Assembly (NCBI GenBank): GCA_037133475.1
Contig: JBAXOB010000004.1
Coordinates: 76,158 to 140,157, forward strand
Length of the DNA stretch: 64,000 bases
Origin: CAIVAT01 sp037133475
GTDB lineage: Bacteria; Bacteroidota; Bacteroidia; Bacteroidales; FEN-979
Direction of reading: 5' to 3'
This document shows positions 28,901-38,388 of the stretch, one piece after another. Numbering within the stretch: position 1 is the first letter of the stretch; every line of letters starts with the position of its first letter. The translations under genes were made by a program, and so were the position numbers. Below the pieces are notes generated by a model that saw only the letters and a list, made by a program, of their open reading frames with translations, was not told the DNA's origin and ran no database searches.

Positions 28901-31900
28901 GAGGAGGAGATTATCAAATTCCGCACCATTGCCGATAACGCAAACTTCGGATCCGCCATCACCAACATGGAGGGCAATTTCCTCTATGTGAACGATGCCT
29001 TTGCCGATATGCACCAGTTAAAGGCAAACGAACTTATAGGTCAAAACATCAGGATATTCCACAATGATGAGCAGTTGCCCTATGTCGAGAAACTGATTGG
29101 CGAGCTTGTCACGACAGGCGAATTCAAATCCAAAGAGGTCTGGCATGTAAGGACCGACGGGACCGTGTTCCCGACCCTGATGGAGGCCTCGCTGATCTGC
29201 AATGAAAAAAACGAACCCATGTTCTTATCGGCTACAGCCGTTGAAATTTCAGCGCAGAAAGAATGGGAGGAGTCGTTGGTGCGCAGCAAGGCTGATCTGA
29301 ATTATGCCCAGGAGATCGCCGGGATGGGAAGCTGGGAGATAGATTACAACACGGGGAAAACAAAATGGTCCGAAAACTATTACCGGATTCTCGGCCTTGA
29401 ACCCTTTATGGAGGAGATTCCCAACGACTATTTTTATTCCCTCGTGCATCCCGGCGACCGGCACCTGCTCGACCGGAAGCTTGAGGAGATCAAGGAATCG
29501 GGAAAAGCCACCAGCGTCGACCTGCGCCTGGTCATGCCCGATGGCAGGACAAAATGGGTTCAGAACAACATCGTGCCTGTCTTTGAAAACGACAGGCTGG
29601 CAAAGCTGAAAGGGGTGAACGTCGATATCACGGTAAATAAATCCAACGAGGAGAAACTGAAGGAACAGAACGAACGGCTGAATGCCATGATGCAGGCGAT
29701 GCCCGATATGATCTTCCTGATCGACAAAGAGGGAACCTACCTGGAATACTATATTCCCGACGCACTGAAAAAAAACCTGGTCAATGAACAAACCATCATC
29801 GGTTCCACCCTCACAGAGATGTTTGAAAAGTCAACTGCGGAGCAGCATTTACAGATGCTCCGTGAATGCCTGTCCTCCCAGAAACTGGCCACCTACGATT
29901 ACATGATGCAGGAGGCCGGGGAGGTCACCTACTACGAGGCAAGGATGGCGCCGATGGGAACCGACAAGGTACTGACCTTCGTCAGGGATATAACCGCCCG
30001 GAAAGAGGCTGAAAAACAGATCCAGAAGTTGTCGCTGGCCGTGACCCAAAGCCCGGTTTCAGTGGTAATTACAAACCTTGAAGGGATCATTGAATTCACA
30101 AATCCCGCCTTTACTGAAACGACCGGGTACCTGTCGGAAGAGGTAAAAGGCAAGAGTACCAGGATCCTCAAGTCGGGCAGGAATGATCCGGCAACCTATG
30201 CCGAATTGTGGAACACCATTGTCAACGGCAGTGTTTGGGAAAAGGAGTGGATCAACAAAAGGAAAGACGGGGAATTCTACTGGGAGCATATTTCCATCAC
30301 CCCCATTCATGACGAAACGGGCAGGATCATCAATTTTCTGGCGGTCAAACAGGACATTTCGCAACGGAAGTTGGACGAACAGGAGATCAGGAACCTCAAC
30401 CTCAACCTTGAAAAGAAGATCCAGGAGCGGACCTCCGAACTTGCCACGACCAATGCAACCCTGCTTAAAGAGATCGATGAAAGGAAAAAAACAGAAGAGA
30501 AATTCGCCACAGCATTCCGGTCAGGTTCGGCATTGATGGCCATTTCTGATTTCGAATCCGGCCAATATGTGGATGTCAACAACACCTTTACCGAGACCAT
30601 CGGCTATTCACGCGAAGAGATCATTGGCAGAACCAATAGTGAACTCTGCCTGTTCGTCGACCCTGAACTGCGCGGCCGCCTTCTCAAATCCCTGGTCAGC
30701 CAGATTCCTGTCCGCAAAATTGAGGTCCTGATACGCGCCAAAGACGGCGCTTGCAGGACCATCCTGTTATCGGCCGATACCATCTTTCTGGGCGACCAGC
30801 GGTGTTTGCTGACGGTTTCCGTTGATATCACCGACCGGAAGAACGCGGAGGAGGAGATCAAGAAAGCCCGGCAGGAAGCGGAGCATGCGAACAGGGCAAA
30901 AAGTGAGTTCCTTGCCAACATGAGCCATGAGATCCGTACCCCCATGAATGCCATCCTGGGTTATTCCGAACTACTGGGGTCGATGGTCAGCGAACAAATG
31001 CAGAAGGAGTTTCTCAACTCCATCAAAACCTCCGGGAACTCCCTGCTGACACTGATCAACGATATCCTCGACCTGTCAAAGATAGAGGCGGGAAAACTCG
31101 AACTCGAGTTCGATTATATCGACACCGTTAAGTTCTTCTCGGAATTTGAAAAGATCTTTTCCTTCAAAATCTCCGAAAAAGGGCTTCAGTTCCACACCGA
31201 AATCTCATCCGGTTCGCCGGCTTTCCTGTATGTCGACGGCTCGCGGCTCCGGCAGATCCTGCTCAACCTGGTGGGAAATGCCGTGAAATTTACAAATCAC
31301 GGCGAGATCACCATCAGGGTCCTTCCCATGAACCCCAGGGTAACTACCTATCAGAATGTCAAAAATGAAGAGCTTATCGACCTGGTGATCGAGATATCGG
31401 ATACCGGGATCGGGATTCCGGAAGAATTTTTCAACCATATTTTCGATTCTTTCATCCAGGTGAAAAGCAAGACAAACAAGGGAGGCACAGGACTGGGACT
31501 TCCCATCACCCAGCGCCTGGTGGAACTGATGAAGGGAACCATCACGCTGAAATCACAAGTCGGCAGGGGGAGCACCTTCACCGTCACCATCCCGGAAGTA
31601 CCGTTCCTGAGAAGTTACGAAACACTGCCAGGCAGTTCCTCCATCGACCCCGCCAATATTATTTTCGAAAGATCTACCATCCTGATTGTTGACGACATCG
31701 AGGAAAACCGCCGGTTTATCAGGGATGCTCTCAGGGAAACGGCGCTGACATTCAGGGAGGCAGAAAATGGTTTTTCGGCAATAGACCTGTTGAATGAAGA
31801 GGTCCCCGACATGGTCATCACCGATATCAGGATGCCTGGCATGGATGGGTTTGAATTGCTGGGAAGGATCAAAGAGGATCCCCGCCTCCGCGACATTCCT

Positions 31901-32347
31901 GTCATTGCCTATTCTGCCTCCGTCATGAAGGAACAGAAAGAGAGGATCAACAACAGCGCCTTTGCGGCATTGCTGATAAAGCCCGTACAGATCTCGGAGC
32001 TTTACGAGGCTTTGATGAACAAACTTCCTTTCCGGTATAAAGACCAGCAGGGCGCCACCCTGCAGCCCGCCGCGCCTGCCGGTGAACCATTAATTGACGC
32101 TGAAGGGATGATCGCGGCACTTTCGGCCGGATTAGCCAAAACCCGCGAATCGTTCAACACGCGTCAGCCAATCGGCGGGATCCGGAAATTCGGTAACGAG
32201 CTGGTGAGCCTTGGCAAACAGCATCATTGCCAGCGGGTCACCGAATATGGCGAAAGTCTTGTTCATGCCGCCGACAGCTTTAATATTGAAAATATCCTGA
32301 AGTTACTCAAACAATATTACGACATCATCGACAGTATAAAAGAATAA
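25982..32347 (+). CDS. Giant hybrid histidine kinase: about ten PAS, GAF, HisKA, HATPase, receiver
   Basis: 2121 aa, no membrane helix, so a cytoplasmic sensor. Rough order: short coiled coil 10-40; PAS 49-170; GAF-like 175-300; PAS 303-420, 425-545, 553-670; GAF 676-840; PAS 860-975, 980-1095, 1101-1220, 1228-1342, 1350-1465; coiled coil 1465-1505; PAS 1508-1625; HisKA with phospho-acceptor His1649 in NMSHEIRTPMN; HATPase about 1755-1875 with N, G1 (DTGIGIPEE) and G2 (GTGLGLPI) boxes; receiver 1897-2015 with Asp1948 in ITDIRMPGMDGFE; then 90 helical residues resembling an Hpt fold but without the usual HxxKG motif. The gene is followed 4 bases later by a second hybrid kinase, likely its phosphorelay partner. 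Stimulus unknown; multiple PAS domains suggest redox, light or small-ligand sensing. Confidence 0.93.
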   Translation: MDDYGNNREELAFALSKLKEENQALRASLREALGEGAQTTKPLGLETPERYRLAAEIGLEGLWDWNIAENSIYYSAQWKAMLGFSETEMQDTVEEWSRRIHPDDLALTKSQVEKHMKGGSAKYSCEHRVMCKNGNFIWLLDEGRIISRDEQGNPLRFFGTSKTISERKKTEYDLNERVKELNCHNRISQFMADPGLSMDEVIRNIVEIMPESWQFPQFAEAAIVIRGKEFKTAGFYHTTDSQIQEVTLDGEKIGRIEVMYRGGLVGTGPHFLPEEGQLLFTIANRLANFVDKHEKNTALTRSEGLYKSLIENISDVIYEIDPRGDITYISPSIRNMLGFTTGEIIGKNFTCFVGYNSEFLLQRLALLSEINEISGEYKIASKSGEEHWIRLSTKAVTEGGTFRGGMGTLIDITEKKQMEIELRRSELLYSSILAASPDTISITDLEGRIIFASPRSYDMFGYDRSFDFKGHPLLDFIDEKDHPKAITAITEMARGNLLGADEYKGIRADGATFDVEVKGEFIRDAEGNRVNMIFVTRDISQRKSAEERLRQSEECYKQMVETINDVIYEVSTDGTIRYVSPAIGKMMGYSPEELTGKNFFSFLHADDRPAIVHAFANLDQKESSYLEYRYMTKDGQARWVRSSTTPIFENGILTGGNGTLTDIHNRKLAEENISRVSRLKSVISNINQALIHEKNRDRLFEKVCNIAIVSGKFQMAWIGLIDEETKIVKPFVHDGIEDGYLSSIRQISVSDIPEGRGPTGTALRNGVPSICNDIENDPHNVIWRSEALARNYRSSIALPITLSGKIIGAFTLYSSHPGFFNAEEVGLLTEVVENLDFALESIETEKERRRVENELRKLSRAIEYSPLSIVMTNVDGDIEYANPKACETTGFTLAELVGRNPRVLQSGDTPKEEYTFLWNTIGSGKEWHGIFHNRKKNGELYWESSTIAPVLDENGTITNYVAIKEDITLRKKAEEEIIKFRTIADNANFGSAITNMEGNFLYVNDAFADMHQLKANELIGQNIRIFHNDEQLPYVEKLIGELVTTGEFKSKEVWHVRTDGTVFPTLMEASLICNEKNEPMFLSATAVEISAQKEWEESLVRSKADLNYAQEIAGMGSWEIDYNTGKTKWSENYYRILGLEPFMEEIPNDYFYSLVHPGDRHLLDRKLEEIKESGKATSVDLRLVMPDGRTKWVQNNIVPVFENDRLAKLKGVNVDITVNKSNEEKLKEQNERLNAMMQAMPDMIFLIDKEGTYLEYYIPDALKKNLVNEQTIIGSTLTEMFEKSTAEQHLQMLRECLSSQKLATYDYMMQEAGEVTYYEARMAPMGTDKVLTFVRDITARKEAEKQIQKLSLAVTQSPVSVVITNLEGIIEFTNPAFTETTGYLSEEVKGKSTRILKSGRNDPATYAELWNTIVNGSVWEKEWINKRKDGEFYWEHISITPIHDETGRIINFLAVKQDISQRKLDEQEIRNLNLNLEKKIQERTSELATTNATLLKEIDERKKTEEKFATAFRSGSALMAISDFESGQYVDVNNTFTETIGYSREEIIGRTNSELCLFVDPELRGRLLKSLVSQIPVRKIEVLIRAKDGACRTILLSADTIFLGDQRCLLTVSVDITDRKNAEEEIKKARQEAEHANRAKSEFLANMSHEIRTPMNAILGYSELLGSMVSEQMQKEFLNSIKTSGNSLLTLINDILDLSKIEAGKLELEFDYIDTVKFFSEFEKIFSFKISEKGLQFHTEISSGSPAFLYVDGSRLRQILLNLVGNAVKFTNHGEITIRVLPMNPRVTTYQNVKNEELIDLVIEISDTGIGIPEEFFNHIFDSFIQVKSKTNKGGTGLGLPITQRLVELMKGTITLKSQVGRGSTFTVTIPEVPFLRSYETLPGSSSIDPANIIFERSTILIVDDIEENRRFIRDALRETALTFREAENGFSAIDLLNEEVPDMVITDIRMPGMDGFELLGRIKEDPRLRDIPVIAYSASVMKEQKERINNSAFAALLIKPVQISELYEALMNKLPFRYKDQQGATLQPAAPAGEPLIDAEGMIAALSAGLAKTRESFNTRQPIGGIRKFGNELVSLGKQHHCQRVTEYGESLVHAADSFNIENILKLLKQYYDIIDSIKE

Positions 32348-32351
32348 ACCT

Positions 32352-34061
32352 ATGGATACAGGAACCAACATTTCGGAACAGGGGAGCCAATACCGCATCC
32401 TCATCGTCGACGACAACCCGCAAAACCTGCAGGTCCTGGGAAGGCTGCTTCAGGAGAAAAACTATGAAATAGAATTTTCCACCAACGGAATGGCTGCACT
32501 GGAGTGGTTGCAGCTGCAGCCATTTGACCTGATTCTGCTGGATATCAACATGCCTGAAATGGATGGCTTCGAAGTGTGCCGAAGGATACGTTCGGAGGCC
32601 TCGCTTAACAACGTCCCTGTCATTTTCCTCTCAGCCGATTCCGACCGTGAAAGTATCCTGAAGGGCTTCGAATTCGGGGCACAGGATTATGTCACAAAGC
32701 CGTTCGACAGCAGGGAACTGGCGGTAAGGGTGAGAACGCATCTCTCCCTGAAGGAGTCGCTTGAGAAACTTGAACGGGCGAACAGATATCTCGAAGAAAA
32801 AGTCGCTGAAAGAACGGCCCATTTGCGGGAGGCCAATGAAAAGCTGACCTCCCTTAACGGGGAACTGCTGGAGGCCAAGGAAAAGGCGGAGGAAAGCGAC
32901 CGGCTGAAATCGGCTTTCCTTACCAATATGAGCCATGAGATCAGGACACCGATGAACGGCATTCTCGGGTTTGCCGGTTTGCTGAGCACTCCCGGCCTTA
33001 CCGGGGCAGAGCAGGAGGAGTTCCTCACACTCATTCAGAAGAGCGGCGAGCGCATGCTGAACATCATCGGGGAGCTGGTGGATATTTCGAAAATAGAGTC
33101 GGGCACGATGGGCATCCACCTGCAGGAAGTCAATATTAATGAGCAGATCGAATACATTTACAGGTTGCTGAAAGCCGGGGCACTCGACAAGAATGTCGGG
33201 ATTTCCTTTAAAACAGGGTTGCCGGATGAACAGGCAATCATGGTAACGGACAAGGAGAAGCTTTATTCGATCTGGACGAACCTGGTTAAAAACGCCATCA
33301 AATACACCGACGAAGGCTCCATTGAGTTCGGTTATGAGACCGTACCCATGGAAGGAGCCATGCCGGACGGGAAACCAGCCGGGATAAGCTTTTATGTAAG
33401 GGATACCGGGATCGGGATACGGCGCGACCGCCAGGAGGCCATTTTTGAGCGGTTTATCCAGGCCGACATCGTCGATGTGCAGGCAAGGCAGGGAGCCGGG
33501 CTGGGCTTGTCCATTGCCAGGGCCTATGTTGAAATGCTGGGGGGCGAAATCAGCGTGGAGAGTGAACCGGGGAAAGGTTCGGTGTTTCATTTCAGGCTTC
33601 CTGCCCTGCCCACCCCAGTTAGGGAGGATGTCCCTGAGCAGGGCACACAGGGAACGGTACCCAGCCTGCCTGAAAATCTGAAAATATTGATCGTGGAGGA
33701 TGACGAAACTTCGGCCATGCTGGCAAAAGCGATGGTTGAAAAGAGCTCAAATACCCTTTTGTTCGCCAGGACAGGCATGGAGGCCGTGGAAACCTGCCGC
33801 AACAACCCCGGCATAGACCTGGTTTTGATGGATATAAAATTGCCGGTAATGAACGGGTACGAAGCAACAAGGCAGATCCGGCAGTTCAACCGCGACATCA
33901 TCATCATTGCCCAAACGGCCTATGCCATCGCGGGCGACGCCGAAAAGGCCCTGGAGGCTGGCTGCAATGCCCATGTATCAAAGCCTGTCGACCGGGATCA
34001 TCTCATGAAATTGATTTGTTTGCATACCGGCAAGAGGCAAGATCATGCTAACATAACCTAA
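32352..34061 (+). CDS. Hybrid kinase: receiver-HisKA-HATPase-receiver
   Basis: 569 aa. N-terminal receiver (Asp64 in LLDINMPEMDGFE), coiled coil about 135-185 (ERANRYLEEKVAERTAHLREA), HisKA with His195 in NMSHEIRTPMNG, HATPase about 300-415 (NLVKNAIKYTDEG, DTGIGIRRD, GAGLGLSIA), and a second receiver with Asp494 in VLMDIKLPVMNGYE. No output DNA-binding domain. Four bases separate it from the giant kinase, so the two are co-translated; the first receiver is well placed to accept phosphate from the giant kinase, and the second ends the relay or passes it to an unlinked Hpt. Soluble. Confidence 0.93.
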   Translation: MDTGTNISEQGSQYRILIVDDNPQNLQVLGRLLQEKNYEIEFSTNGMAALEWLQLQPFDLILLDINMPEMDGFEVCRRIRSEASLNNVPVIFLSADSDRESILKGFEFGAQDYVTKPFDSRELAVRVRTHLSLKESLEKLERANRYLEEKVAERTAHLREANEKLTSLNGELLEAKEKAEESDRLKSAFLTNMSHEIRTPMNGILGFAGLLSTPGLTGAEQEEFLTLIQKSGERMLNIIGELVDISKIESGTMGIHLQEVNINEQIEYIYRLLKAGALDKNVGISFKTGLPDEQAIMVTDKEKLYSIWTNLVKNAIKYTDEGSIEFGYETVPMEGAMPDGKPAGISFYVRDTGIGIRRDRQEAIFERFIQADIVDVQARQGAGLGLSIARAYVEMLGGEISVESEPGKGSVFHFRLPALPTPVREDVPEQGTQGTVPSLPENLKILIVEDDETSAMLAKAMVEKSSNTLLFARTGMEAVETCRNNPGIDLVLMDIKLPVMNGYEATRQIRQFNRDIIIIAQTAYAIAGDAEKALEAGCNAHVSKPVDRDHLMKLICLHTGKRQDHANIT

Positions 34062-34464
34062 ACGGGTCCTGCCAGCCCATTCCCGGCCTTGCTATGCATA
34101 ACAACCGGGATGGCCGGGCAAGTAAACGGGTCAATGCTGAACAACGATAACGGGGTCATCAAACATCTCCTTCAGGTGCCGGGAATACTCCGGGCTTGTG
34201 CCGATTCTTAAAATAAACCTGCCACAAAGCACCTCTTACCGGGCAATTGGAGACAGCGAACAAACAAACCAAAGTGCCCCCCTCATTCCTGACATTTTTT
34301 AATTTTCCTGTTCCCCACGATATAAATAAAAAGGTTAAACACTATCGCATCAGAAAACAAGCGGAAAATGAAGGGTGTTCTCCTTTTTCGATTGTTGTTT
34401 TTCCATGGTGGTTAAAGGTATTTAGCCTTCTTGATTTAACGTTGACACACTTTATTGAATAGCC
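34062..34464. other. Intergenic, no supported gene
   Basis: About 400 bases between the kinase operon and a convergent gene. CCCGGCC (34082-34088) and GGCCGGG (34112-34118) could form a weak hairpin after the kinase operon. A 71-codon frame at 34247-34462 has no recognisable feature and I do not call it. Confidence 0.5.
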
Positions 34465-36348
34465 TTAAGAACAATGCTGCTTTATTAAACCGTAACAAAT
34501 CTCATCCTTTTCATACCCTATTTTATTAACAATAAAGATTGCTTTTTTTAAACTTCTTAGACTTATTTCCAATGTCTCTGTCTCTGTTGATGCTTTTATG
34601 AGTAAATTCATTGCTTTTCGTCTGATGGGATCTTTCACTCGACCTGCGGGAAGTTCAATTACAGTTACCAGGTTACCTAACCAAGAGATCGTATCTTGTC
34701 TATTTGTGAATATTTCCATCATGGTTGATAATTGTCCCGTAAGGGAAATTAATTTTTTCTTTGGAATGGAACTAACAGCAATGATCTTCCCTGTGAATTC
34801 AAACTTTGACGGCACGTCATTCACCGTTGCACTCAATCCGGCAAAAGCGGGGCGGGTAATGAAACGATTCTGGCTAACGACAGTGGCTTCCCGCAAAACT
34901 TCAACAAAAGCCGCATCTCTTAATGAAATATCAAAGTCAGTCAGTAAAAATACTTTTCCGTTTTGTTCGTGTAAGGTTACATATAATTCGAAACCTGTCA
35001 ACTCACCAATGATGTGAACAATATTGTCATTATTTATCAAGGCTTTTACTTCACTTCGGCGTTGAATTCTCTCTGTTTCCCCTGTAATTATCAGAGAAGT
35101 TGAGTCACCCTCTGTTACTTTTTTTATTTGAGCGTCAAGGTGGTCAAAAATGACACGAGGATCGCCAATTTCATACTCACGCTCGTTGTATTCCAACAAA
35201 TATTTGGCTGATGGATTCTTATAGTAGGATACAATGCTTCTGATTGCATTTTCAAAGGACAGATGACCCAGATAGTTGGTAAATTGCAATTCCTTCTGAT
35301 CCGGGTTCCAATAGGTAACGCTGTATATTTTTCCCGTTTCCATGAAGTTTAACCGAATCGAATGAAGGGTATCATTGGTTAGAAGATAACCCGTTTGCAT
35401 TGGTTCATCGCGTTGTGTAAATTGCTCGAATTCTGGTAAAAAGACAAACTTTTCACCGGTTGCCAACTCCAAACGGTTTTGGATCTCTTCTGTCATCCTG
35501 CGAATATCCCCCGAATCCTCCAGCAGATCCTCAAGCTGAGTATCCGGGACAGGTTCAGGTTTGGCTGCCAGTATTTCCCGCTGAGCCTTGATTTCCCGCT
35601 GAGCCCGGTCGAATGGTCCTAAACTCCAATATTCTTCAATCTTTTTAAGTTCATCAGCTGCTGTCAGATGCTCTTCAGTAGAAAGATTATCCTCAATGCC
35701 ATTGCAGAATGCTCTAAAATGAGCTTTTGATGACGATTGATATTCCTCGTTTCTTCTCCCCCCACCCCCCTCAAGGGTAATTTTAATAGACTCAAGTGAA
35801 ATTTTTTCTAATTCTGTCAACTCCCTGTTTTCAATCTCACCTTGTCGTATCATTCTGGATAATAATTCTTTAAACATTCTTAAGTTCAAGGAATGATCAT
35901 CTTCGTTATTCTCTCCACCATGATCTGAGTTCCAACAATGATTGTCCACACTGCTGACCCCAGATTCATTCGCGTTGAGATTTTGTCTGTTTTTCAACTT
36001 CAATTCAGTCATCCAGACAACATCCTCCTCTTTTCTTTTAAGTCTGTTTTGCCTTTCTGACTCGTCTCTTTGATTAGCAGATCCATTTTCAATTAAAAAT
36101 TTTATTTTTTTGGCATCTGAACTTGTAAATCCATGAATGTTCATTTTTGTTCCCTGCGAAAACAAGGTGATATCTGAATATCCAACCATCGGAGAATCAA
36201 TAGAAATTGATATTTGTCCCAACGGAAACGACTTTGAAACGCCACCGAATAATTTTGGTGATTTTATTGTCACTGAATTATCGTCAATGCTTATTTCATC
36301 AGGAAACAACTTATTCCCATCTGATAGTCTTGATGCTGTGTATTTCAT
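34465..36348 (-). CDS. Uncharacterised 627-aa protein with PH-like N-terminal domain
   Basis: Residues 4-92 (SRLSDGNKLFPDEISID ... IHGFTSSDAKKIKFLIE) are clearly homologous to the whole 98-aa protein encoded at 50132-50428 in the kinase/vWA operon; the pattern of alternating strands and a final helix fits a bacterial PH-like fold. A charged, coiled linker follows (about 95-230), then about 390 residues of alpha/beta sequence I do not recognise (FVFLPEFEQF, LHSIRLNFMETG, FELYVTLHEQNGKVFLLTDFD, LISLTGQLSTMMEIF). No signal peptide or membrane helix. Alone on its strand; the next gene upstream is a GIY-YIG-like protein 177 bases away. Confidence 0.75.
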   Translation of the reverse strand: MKYTASRLSDGNKLFPDEISIDDNSVTIKSPKLFGGVSKSFPLGQISISIDSPMVGYSDITLFSQGTKMNIHGFTSSDAKKIKFLIENGSANQRDESERQNRLKRKEEDVVWMTELKLKNRQNLNANESGVSSVDNHCWNSDHGGENNEDDHSLNLRMFKELLSRMIRQGEIENRELTELEKISLESIKITLEGGGGRRNEEYQSSSKAHFRAFCNGIEDNLSTEEHLTAADELKKIEEYWSLGPFDRAQREIKAQREILAAKPEPVPDTQLEDLLEDSGDIRRMTEEIQNRLELATGEKFVFLPEFEQFTQRDEPMQTGYLLTNDTLHSIRLNFMETGKIYSVTYWNPDQKELQFTNYLGHLSFENAIRSIVSYYKNPSAKYLLEYNEREYEIGDPRVIFDHLDAQIKKVTEGDSTSLIITGETERIQRRSEVKALINNDNIVHIIGELTGFELYVTLHEQNGKVFLLTDFDISLRDAAFVEVLREATVVSQNRFITRPAFAGLSATVNDVPSKFEFTGKIIAVSSIPKKKLISLTGQLSTMMEIFTNRQDTISWLGNLVTVIELPAGRVKDPIRRKAMNLLIKASTETETLEISLRSLKKAIFIVNKIGYEKDEICYGLIKQHCS

Positions 36349-36525
36349 TCCGACAAATATTAGTATTTGATTGTCTTATGAAAGTTTATGTTTTAATTAT
36401 GGCAGGCAATCTGGTCAAGCAGATCTGTTTCTGTGTGTAAAGAAATGTTATTTCACGACCAGGATAAAACTTGCATCGAACATCAAATGTAAAACACCTC
36501 CAGAGTACTCCCAAAAAGTGATTCT

Positions 36526-37197
36526 TTAATATCCCGGGAAGTCATCGCCAGGCCTGATCTCTTTGAAAATTTGCTTGTCCTTGGTGCTGTCAGTAATTTG
36601 TATCTCCGGATTTTTTCCTGGAAATTTGTCAGTCTTACTCCTGGTCCTCCCTTTTAGTGAGAAAAATGTCATTGTTTCAAATTTCCTTAAATCAGGCAAA
36701 TCTGGTTCAGGGACAACAGCATAGCAAATGTACATTTTCTCAATATTGTCATTTAGAAAGTCTTTTCCCGACTTGAGCATTGAAATGGGATATTCCTGCC
36801 GCTGCAGTTCTTTGCCGGGGTCTTTTTTGTTTTTCATTTTTATAAACCAGCGGGCATTGATGTAATCAACTTTCTCCTGAAAATGATCAAACCATTCAGG
36901 AGGTTTATCATCATATTTGCGAGGATCACGTAATTTATGGAAACTGTCATCCATGTAAAAGGATTTCATATAATTCGCCGATAAACGCATATAGGTTGAA
37001 CCTGCCTTAAGGATATCCCCTTTATGTTGGGCAATACGACCCACAATATTCGATAATGATTTACCGACATAATAAGGTATAAACTTATTATCGTCAGGGT
37101 ATTTAAATCCCCATATATAAATCCCCGGTTTGTAGGCATCCTTTTCATTTACTAAATCTTTGAACAGGAATGGGCCTTTAAATTCAATAGTTGTCAT
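36526..37197 (-). CDS. GIY-YIG-like nuclease-fold protein
   Basis: 223 aa. Residues 25-60 contain PGIYIWGF, then YYVGKS.SNIVGRIAQHK, which fit the GIY...YVG, Arg and His positions of the GIY-YIG endonuclease core (GIY at 25-27, YVG at 43-45, Arg54, His58). A conserved Glu expected later in the fold could be in WFDHFQEKVDYINARW, but I cannot assign it with certainty. The C-terminal half is basic and unrecognised. Such domains occur in repair enzymes, homing elements and restriction systems; no partner is adjacent. Confidence 0.55.
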   Translation of the reverse strand: MTTIEFKGPFLFKDLVNEKDAYKPGIYIWGFKYPDDNKFIPYYVGKSLSNIVGRIAQHKGDILKAGSTYMRLSANYMKSFYMDDSFHKLRDPRKYDDKPPEWFDHFQEKVDYINARWFIKMKNKKDPGKELQRQEYPISMLKSGKDFLNDNIEKMYICYAVVPEPDLPDLRKFETMTFFSLKGRTRSKTDKFPGKNPEIQITDSTKDKQIFKEIRPGDDFPGY

Positions 37198-37400
37198 ATT
37201 GGTTTTTTATACTTTTTCACACTTAGCCGGATTTTCAGTTCCGCCCATGTCTTGGTTACCTTAACAGGAAGGTTCGTTTTTTTTTGTGGGTTCTGGTTCC
37301 ACCTCATTTTAATGTAAATGTAACCCTATTCAGTATCTTTAATACGCATAATCATACCTTTTTCGGCATGCAGGTCGTTTTATGGGTTTGAGAGGCCAAT

Positions 37401-38108
37401 CTACGCTGCCCGGTTGCTTCGATTTATCCAGGTATTCACCCTTTCATCAGGTGTCAGTATGGAAATGGGAAAAACAGAGGATTTGCTTTCCAGATTATGT
37501 AATAGTTTAGACCGATAGACTTCGAGTTTGACCTTATAAAGTCTCAAAGCGTGTGGTGGAATATCCATCGGGGTACAAATGTAATGTCTGTTCTTTTGCT
37601 CATTTTCTCTGTCTATGGTTACCATATTTGGATCAATGTGCCATCTGGCATTACAAGCATGGGTGTCAATTCTCCAGAAATCGGAATGGAGCACGATATC
37701 AGCAGGGGTAAGATCATGCAATGGCTTGTTTGAACCCCAATCCAACATGAAGTCAAACATGAAAGGATAAAATTCTCCAAGAAGAAACAGTTCGTTGTTG
37801 GCAAAGATGGCTTTGTATTTACTGCATTCACATTTCAAACCTTCTGTTGCAATGCTGAATCTTTTCAGGTCATTATCGGCAAGCCACTTGTATTCAGAGA
37901 CGTGCCACACAAACCGATTCGGTGTAATGGCCTCTTGTTGCATCATGCGGGGGATGAAATTCTCTTCAAGTGAATTAAATTGTATTGGTTCGGTTACGGA
38001 AATAGACTTTTCTTTTTTAGTATATGTCTTTTTTCGGATTATGTCTGATAAGGTAAGCTGGTTATACCGGCACGAAAAATCCATATTTTTAAATTCCCTT
38101 CTGTTCAT
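37401..38108 (-). CDS. Uncharacterised 235-aa protein
   Basis: Codon use and composition look genuine, with no competing frame. Residues 45-235 contain several aromatic- and His-rich segments (FVWHVSEYKWLADNDLKRF, HSDFWRIDTHACNARWHIDP, RHYICTPMDIPPHALRLYKV). No signal peptide, membrane helix or recognised motif. The next ATG (MDFSCRYN, eight codons in) is an alternative start. It stands about 200 bases from the GIY-YIG-like gene on the same strand. Confidence 0.6.
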   Translation of the reverse strand: MNRREFKNMDFSCRYNQLTLSDIIRKKTYTKKEKSISVTEPIQFNSLEENFIPRMMQQEAITPNRFVWHVSEYKWLADNDLKRFSIATEGLKCECSKYKAIFANNELFLLGEFYPFMFDFMLDWGSNKPLHDLTPADIVLHSDFWRIDTHACNARWHIDPNMVTIDRENEQKNRHYICTPMDIPPHALRLYKVKLEVYRSKLLHNLESKSSVFPISILTPDERVNTWINRSNRAA

Positions 38109-38388
38109 AATGCTTGGGGTTACAGTGAATTAATAATTAAGGATCAGTATTGCGAAGCCATGTAACAGTTAACGCTCTAAAAGTTTCAGCGGACTTCTTC
38201 ATGTCAAAGAACAAAACAGATCGTCTGGTTCAGGCCTAGATGGTAATAATCCAATCAATCCCTGATTGCAGTCAGCCTGAATATTGTCCTTCGTGGATTC
38301 CTAAATTATTTCTTTACTCCAAGCGGTTTCCTGGTTTTATATGTTGCCTGCTCTTTAAGGGATTTTCGGCTTACCTCCCTTTATTGGT

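Noticed and set aside
34247..34462. 71-codon plus-strand frame after the kinase operon
   Set aside because: No motif, no promoter element, and it ends against the stop of a well-supported convergent gene.
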